Positions 59,101 through 64,000 of a stretch of DNA of 64,000 nt are shown here, in pieces. The number at the start of each line of letters is the position of its first letter. Within the stretch, counting starts at the first letter, position 1. A program made the position numbers and the translations under genes. The notes below the pieces were generated by a model. That model was not told the DNA's origin. It searched no databases and saw only the letters and a list, made by a program, of their open reading frames with translations. The DNA is taken from positions 24,850,316-24,914,315 of the forward strand of contig NC_091098.1 in NCBI RefSeq assembly GCF_024713975.1. Direction: 5' to 3'. The stretch is from Paralichthys olivaceus (taxonomy: Eukaryota; Chordata; Actinopteri; Pleuronectiformes; Paralichthyidae).

Positions 59101-61313
59101 TCAACAGCAGGTCTTTATTTGCTGCAGCTCATTTACTGCAGGGTCACTTTTACAGTTTCAAAAAGAAAAAGCTGAAACCAGCATCACCACAGGCCAAACA
59201 AACAGCCGCGTCCAAACACCCAGGTTTACGGCCACTGCAACATATTTTCTGTATTGTTTATTCTGGAAAATAAAAGTTTTCATATCGGCAAACAGAAACG
59301 CAAACGTCAGTTTGTCTGTGAAAAGCTCATATCGGCCTGTTTTTATCAGCCGACCAATGAATTAGTCAGACGCTCGTGTGTATAGATCTGTAAGTGCACC
59401 AGAGTTTACCGGGCTGATATTTGATACTGAATGTACAAGAAACAGAAGAAATATCAGATAGATTCTTACACTGGTGGCGTATTGGATGTCCCTCCATATG
59501 TTTGTCTCCCTGGAGAGGTCTGACGTCTCAAACAAGTTGTCCAGCACCACCTCCCCGATCATATCGTGCCGGGAAAACCGATCAAAGTCAAAGACGCTCA
59601 TGTGCAGCTTCCTGACCGCCAGCTCATCGTAAGGCACAGGGAACTGGAAGCTTTCGCTGAATGTGGGGTTGAGTGTTTTCCGGTGGACGCGGGTCTGGAA
59701 CTTCTTGCGGTCAGGGAGAAGGTAGACCTTCACGTAAGGATCAGATGTGCCGCACAAGTCCTTGGCGGGCAGGTCCACTGCCTTGATGATGTTGACTAAG
59801 AGGGCCTCGTTTTCGTAGTCGTACTTGAGAGAGAAGTTAATCCTGCCACAGTTTTTGCTGCTGCCGTTCTTGGACGATTCCTCCGATTCCTGGGTCTTCT
59901 GTTGGTAGAGCTCTGGCTGGATGCGGCCGATGCTGGTGGGCTTCTCTTCTTTGTCCAACATGAAGTCATTTCCCATGTCGAAACTTCCTACCTGCATCTG
60001 CCTGGGCAGGTGTCTTTTGAATGAATTGTGCCTGCGGGGACAGAAGAAGCAGAAAGACAGAGTGACGGGGAGTCGCTGTGGGTCGTGTGGAGGAGCTGTA
60101 GTGACGATGAAGAGGGAAACTCGGCATGGCTTTGAATTTAAGGGTTGACCTCAAAGAACTCGCACTGACAAAGGACAACGATCGACTCCTGTCTCCTCAC
60201 ATCTGCGGGTAAAGATTCAAAATATCAAAGACAACAGCCGACGGTAGCGGAGTTATTTCCTGAGTGGGAGGAAATAACTTGTGCCCTGTGGCCTGTATTA
60301 ATATTGTTTTTAAAAATGCATGAAAACATTTACCCTTGAAAGCTTCTCTGTTCTCACGACAGTCTTATAATATTCTGGGAATATACATCTTAGATGACGC
60401 CGGATGCCGTTGTCAATGTGCTGGAAACAAAAACACAACCTCCTGCATTTTGTGCCAGCCCTCACCTGAATGCTCCAGTTTTCTGTGTTAGCGTAAACGT
60501 GTAAACTTTCACTAACAATGTGTGAAACTCCGGAGAAAGTCCTGACCTCAATGTGCAGACGTTTCCTGCCGTAAAGTTCTGCGAGTAACGCAAAAGCAAA
60601 TGTTTTTTTTTTTAATCCGCTATATTTAATTAATACTCATAAAGAAGCCATCAGCATGTAATTAGCTTCACAATAATGACCTGCAAAGAGAAGCCTCTGA
60701 GGCAGAGAGCAACACAATCTACAGTATTTATTTTAATTAACTTTGTAGGAAGCAAATTGCCTGGATAGAAAATATCTACCTCATTAACGATGTATTAACT
60801 GTAATTGTTGGGTTCTCTTAAATTCTACTTATATGTGCACACGGGCATGTTTGCATGTAGCCCGAAGCCTGTTTACACATGGATAAGCACATCACGCAGT
60901 ACATACAGTGCATGTGACTAACCGAGTGGAGGAAGTTGGCTCAGTGGTTTGTCTCTGCATGCGTTGCGTGCGGCGCAGGAAGTGCTCCCTCATGGAGAGC
61001 TGCACATCAGTGGGGATGTCAGGAGATGTATGGCTTATCTTCACTGCAGCCTCCAGGAAACCCATTGAGCCCACGGGGTCCTTCACCTTCTCTGTCGCCA
61101 TGGTGACTGGCGGCTGCTGGGAGCTGGGCGACGGGGGAGGCGGCGGGAGAGGGCAGTGCTGCGGGCCGCAGGCCGGGGTGAGCGACGGACTGGGGAAGTG
61201 GGACTTATTCCGCCAAGGCACCCAGCAAAGCTTCCAGGAGACGAATGTGAGGAGGCCCAGCAGAGCCAAGCCGCAGACCACAAACACACCGAGCAGGAGG
61301 CCAAAAGTAGCGT
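50186..61313 (-). CDS. syt6: Synaptotagmin-6, six 3' exons (first exon not in view)
   Basis: This is a tandem-C2 membrane-trafficking protein of the Syt3/5/6/10 group; mammalian SYT6 acts in sperm acrosomal exocytosis and is expressed in brain. Coding exons on the minus strand are 61313-60923, 60031-59470, 54689-54569, 53608-53437, 51785-51635 and 50257-50186, all GT-AG with consistent phases. They encode about 488 residues. In order: a transmembrane segment ([20 protein letters not shown]) followed by KLCWVPWRN; a proline-rich linker; the [17 protein letters not shown] and RHLPRQM motifs; C2A (exon at 59470) with Asp residues in SDPY and [11 protein letters not shown]2B with [30 protein letters not shown] and [17 protein letters not shown]. 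The last exon encodes a tail with [11 protein letters not shown], as in SYT10. The linker text and the olfml3 neighbour favour SYT6 over SYT10. The N-terminal cysteine-rich exon is missing; the frame at 61313 begins inside a codon. Confidence 0.93.
51165..51293. mobile_element. MITE-like fragment of the 'AAGTAAAGGATCTGA' family (copy 3)
   Basis: TTTGTACTTTTACTGAAGTC followed by AAAAGTTCTTCCTCCACCAC and TGG is the recognisable terminal end of the family (...AAGTAAAAGTTCTTCCTCCACCACTGG). It lies in the last syt6 intron. Confidence 0.6.
54491..54510. repeat. (TG)10 microsatellite; (CA)10 in syt6 pre-mRNA
   Basis: It lies about 58 nt downstream (in transcript sense) of the donor of the syt6 exon 54689-54569. 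Confidence 0.95.
54703..54722. repeat. (CA)10 microsatellite; (UG)10 in syt6 pre-mRNA
   Basis: It ends 13 nt upstream (in transcript sense) of the acceptor of exon 54689-54569, where a polypyrimidine tract would normally be. Confidence 0.95.
54925..55080. repeat. Dispersed repeat, family R (copy 4, two arms in opposite orientation)
   Basis: TGATGAGAGGTTTGATGCCA plus CTCTCATTT at 54931 is in plus orientation. AATCAATCTTCTCATCTAAC with TTGAGGCGAGACAGC at 55039 is in minus orientation. The two arms are partly complementary (GATGAGA...TCTTCATC-type pairing). Confidence 0.55.
55425..55545 (+). mobile_element. L2-like LINE 3'-tail fragment (sense)
   Basis: GGGGTGAGCCCCGCCTCTCA, CCCACTGCCAGCTGGGACTG and GCTCCAGCTTCCCCTCCC are followed by AGATAATAGATGGATGAG. 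This is the 3' end typical of fish L2-type LINEs, including the ATGG-type tail. The same text, decayed, is at 21285-21350. Confidence 0.65.
57456..57475. repeat. (CA)n microsatellite
   Basis: A short CA run in the large syt6 intron. Confidence 0.9.
57633..57658. repeat. Perfect inverted repeat, 11-bp arms, 4-nt loop
   Basis: Arm TGTTAATGTGA, loop AATA, arm TCACATTAACA. It is exact over 11 pairs and could form a hairpin or small cruciform. Function unknown. Confidence 0.9.
58396..58438. repeat. Perfect inverted repeat, 14-bp arms, 15-nt loop
   Basis: Arm TTGTCGTGATGAGC at 58396-58409 and GCTCATCACGACAA at 58425-58438, separated by 15 nt. It is exact over 14 pairs. Too short for a typical microRNA precursor. 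Confidence 0.9.
58755..58775. repeat. (CA)n microsatellite
   Basis: A short CA run in the large syt6 intron. Confidence 0.9.
58966..58985. repeat. (AATG)n microsatellite
   Basis: Four to five tandem AATG units in the large syt6 intron. Confidence 0.85.
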
Positions 61314-61598
61314 CTGGTGGCGAGCGGCGGGGACCAGGAACAGAGGATCACACAATATGGACAAACAGATGGTGATTACAAGGGTGAGAGAGAGGGGAGA
61401 GAAAGAAAGAGACTTTCGATTAGAGCGAGTTTTCAAACGGTCTTGTGCTTTTTATACGAGACTGAGGACAGCGAGCCAAGTGTACGGAGAGATGAGCTTC
61501 ATAAATATTAAAGCAACCTCCATTAGTCTGCAGTTCAGCCAAGGGATAAGAAAAGCATGGTAGCATAATAATGTAAACATAATTCAACTGTGTGCAGC

Positions 61599-61649
<51 letters not shown>

Positions 61650-64000
61650 TATCGTTTCACAAACAGTTAAACAAAGAGAGAAACAAGCTAATGATATAAT
61701 CTGTTTGAATAAAAAAAAGGCTCATGGGAATAATTCCAAGATGTCAAAACGCTTGGTCTGGAATTTTGAACATGAAGCAGATAACGAAACGCTCGGCACA
61801 GTCTAACTCATTTATTTTCCTGTATTTTGAACGTGCTTCCTGGGGGGGGGGGCAGAATACAGAATACAAAGACCTGGAGACACACACCAAGAATGCTGAC
61901 GAGCGCTCTGCGAGGATTCATGAGGACCGAGGGTAAAGAAGAACAAACACAGAAAGCACACAGCTCTGTATCTCTGGCCTTTGGGATTCTTCCCCGAGTC
62001 GCTCCATTCGTGATTTAAAGTAAATATATTTCACCAGCTAATACTTGGAGAGTGTTTTCCACACTCACCAGGATTGAATTAAATTTTGCTGGAGTGTTCT
62101 TTTCTCAGCCCGATTGCTCAGATTTATTTACAATAACTCGTGGAGCTCCTCTGTGGCCTCTCAGAGGACCCGCCGAACTCCGGGCTCCGCACAACACTCC
62201 AGAGATAACAGGACGCCGCCTCAGGGCACATTGAATTAGTGCCTTTCTCATATTTACCTGTTTCAACCTCCTTCTCTCCAAAGTAAAACACGAGCGTCAA
62301 CAACCTCTGAGGAGAGGTGTTGTTTATTCAGCTTGATTTGTTATTTATCTGGGAAATCAGATGACTTGTGGTGGGAGAATCATTTTGAGATGGAGTTTAG
62401 TAGAAGAAATTGAAATATTTCACTGAATAAATTCAAAATATTGGGTTGGTTTTATCAAATCACTGTACTTGCTGTATTGAGATACTTCTACTTCAATAGA
62501 CAATAGATCAGCCAACGTGACCTTGTAGGTATTCTTCAAGTACATTGGGCGTACGATACGAATGCACCATAACTCAAGCAGTTTTTTATCGCTATGACTG
62601 GATGACAAAGTAATATCATAGAAATAAGTGTATTTTATTCTGTAGCAGAGTTTCATATATTTAATAAAGTCTGATCATTAGATTATCTTTATTTCACCAT
62701 ATCGGACCGACACAGATGTTCACGGACCCTGATCTCCGTCATGGCAGCAACACAAATCACTTCCTCTTCGGCAGTTTGTCTGCAAAGTAAAAGCACACTG
62801 TTTTATTTTGTTGCTGCAATGCCCCGAACGGTAATGAAACAAATTCAGTTTCATTTTATGAAAAAACATTAACTTTAAAATCTCCACTGCAGACGAACCA
62901 GGTAGGATGAACACAATGTTTTCTAACGTCACTCTGCACCATAGACTGGCTCAGTTCACAGTCACAAAATAAAATGTGTATTGTAGAAGTGTTTGAGGAC
63001 GACTCACCAATGACAAGGAACAAATCTGAAGTAGCTCCAGAGCATCAACACAAAATGAAAATATGCGAGTAAATAGATTTGTCTAAAGTCTTAAAATTCT
63101 AAAAACTAACTTATATAAATGCTTGTGTGACGACTGCTTTAAGTCTGAACTCCTTAAATGACCGAAAGTCCTCAAAAAAAGAACCTTCCACCTCGTATTG
63201 CCCAAATTAATGAGATTTCACGTTCAAAATTCAAACTAAATGCGAGTGTCCACTAAGGCAAATTTATAGCTTAGCCAAGCGCTGGACAGGATTTCAAGTC
63301 TGGAGGATTTATCCCCGAGGAGGATTTTCTCAACTGTCCGCGGCCCTGCAGCCTCTCCATGTCATCTCAGATTTCACACAGCTCTCCACAAAGCTTCATC
63401 TCCACCGGACTGTCTGAGCCCGACTCTGCTCTGTGCACAGAAATACTCGAGCAAACACCCCGTGGTGACAATCTGTCGCTTCGGAGTGTGTTGACAGGTA
63501 GGAAATGTGTATTTGAGTTTGTAACTTTGGCTTGTTTCCCTCAGTGACGCCATCCGTCAACGTGAGGGGGTCTCACAGTCTGACAGAACGGACTCCCCAC
63601 AGACATTAAGAGATTCTGTCAGTCTTCTGCTTATTCTTATTGAACTTAATTATATTTGATGGATACTCAAATCTAACTTTGGGGACCTCAGTTTCCATGA
63701 TGCTTTAGGGGGATTTAAAGCGGAAGGGATAATATTGTCACGCACTTGGTAAATTAGAATTAGTTAGGGCCTCAAACTTTTAATTTTGTCCAATAAGCAC
63801 CTTTAAAGAATAATGAATTAGCTGTAAGGAGTTTCTGATTGCAGCGGGATGGACAAATATCTCTGGATTCATTTGATATGAAACAAAACGTGAGGTTTTC
63901 TTTCCTCTGGTATGAGCTCCTCTAAAAAAACGAAAACTCTGAAGCTCCTGAAACATCAACCTGAATAAATATGTCTCCTTTAAAACCTTTCAAACAAGCT
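61314..64000 (-). other. syt6: syt6 upstream intron (presumed), no exon seen
   Basis: The stretch precedes the transmembrane-encoding exon. I looked on the minus strand for a short cysteine-containing N-terminal exon of the SYT6 kind and found none, so it probably lies beyond 64000. Contents: a long (CA)n at 61602-61649, a G9 run near 61842 and otherwise unremarkable AT-rich DNA. Confidence 0.55.
61602..61649. repeat. (CA)n microsatellite, long
   Basis: More than 20 CA units with a CGCA at both edges. Confidence 0.95.

Larger units (their letters stand above)
54690..59469 (-). other. syt6: syt6 intron between the C2A and first C2B exons (4.8 kb)
   Basis: The largest syt6 intron in view. It contains family-R repeat fragments (54925-55080), an L2-like tail (55425-55545), CA runs at 57456 and 58755, two perfect hairpins (57633-57658 and 58396-58438), a G-rich (sense-strand) tract at 58504-58558 and an (AATG)n run at 58966. 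No exon-like open frame. Confidence 0.75.

Noticed and set aside
50186..61313. syt10 or syt3 as the identity of the synaptotagmin
   Set aside because: The last exon resembles SYT10, but the linker ([19 protein letters not shown]), the extra KKSEKE and the olfml3 neighbour fit SYT6.

Overview
This window is nuclear DNA from a vertebrate, almost certainly a ray-finned (teleost) fish and probably a percomorph. Four split genes with GT-AG introns read as clear orthologues of vertebrate proteins. The spaces between them carry (CA)n microsatellites and short interspersed elements that I recognise as common in percomorph genomes. There is no bacterial, viral or organellar gene content, no CRISPR array and no rRNA or tRNA that I can see. 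I found no undescribed system; the interesting points concern splicing signals, isoform choice, DNA structure and gene order.

Layout. (1) Bases 1-4460, minus strand: complete coding sequence of sdf4 (Cab45), a six-EF-hand protein of the secretory pathway. It has six coding exons and a CpG-rich promoter near 4.1-4.45 kb. (2) Bases 6573-22140, plus strand: c1qtnf12 (adipolin/CTRP12), a secreted C1q/TNF-family hormone. It has eight coding exons, a 10.2-kb first intron and a poly(A) signal at 22116. It lies head-to-head with sdf4. (3) Bases 22.1-39.2 kb: about 17 kb without a recognisable gene. It starts with a dense block of degenerate MITE-like elements (22.5-23.6 kb), followed by a retrotransposon tail, a 21-base poly-C tract and a degenerate tandem repeat. 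Two AT-rich stretches look like possible conserved non-coding DNA. (4) Bases 39264-43885, plus strand: olfml3, a secreted olfactomedin-domain matrix protein in three exons. (5) Bases 50186-61313, minus strand: six exons of syt6 (synaptotagmin-6), from the transmembrane segment to the stop. The first exon, with the extreme N-terminus, was not found and probably lies beyond 64000. olfml3 and syt6 are tail-to-tail.

The four genes do not form a pathway. As I recall the human map, SDF4 and C1QTNF12 sit close together at 1p36.33, while OLFML3 and SYT6 are neighbours at 1p13.2 in the same tail-to-tail order as here. The window therefore joins two blocks that are far apart on human chromosome 1.

The most notable observations are: a (TG)10 tract directly upstream of a syt6 C2B exon with a matching (CA)10 tract just downstream; two possible C-termini and a possible soluble start for syt6; a CAGCAG tandem splice acceptor in c1qtnf12; an erythroferrone-like collagen stretch in c1qtnf12; and two perfect hairpins plus a G-quadruplex-prone tract in one syt6 intron. 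All similarity statements are from memory and from reading the translation; no database search was run.
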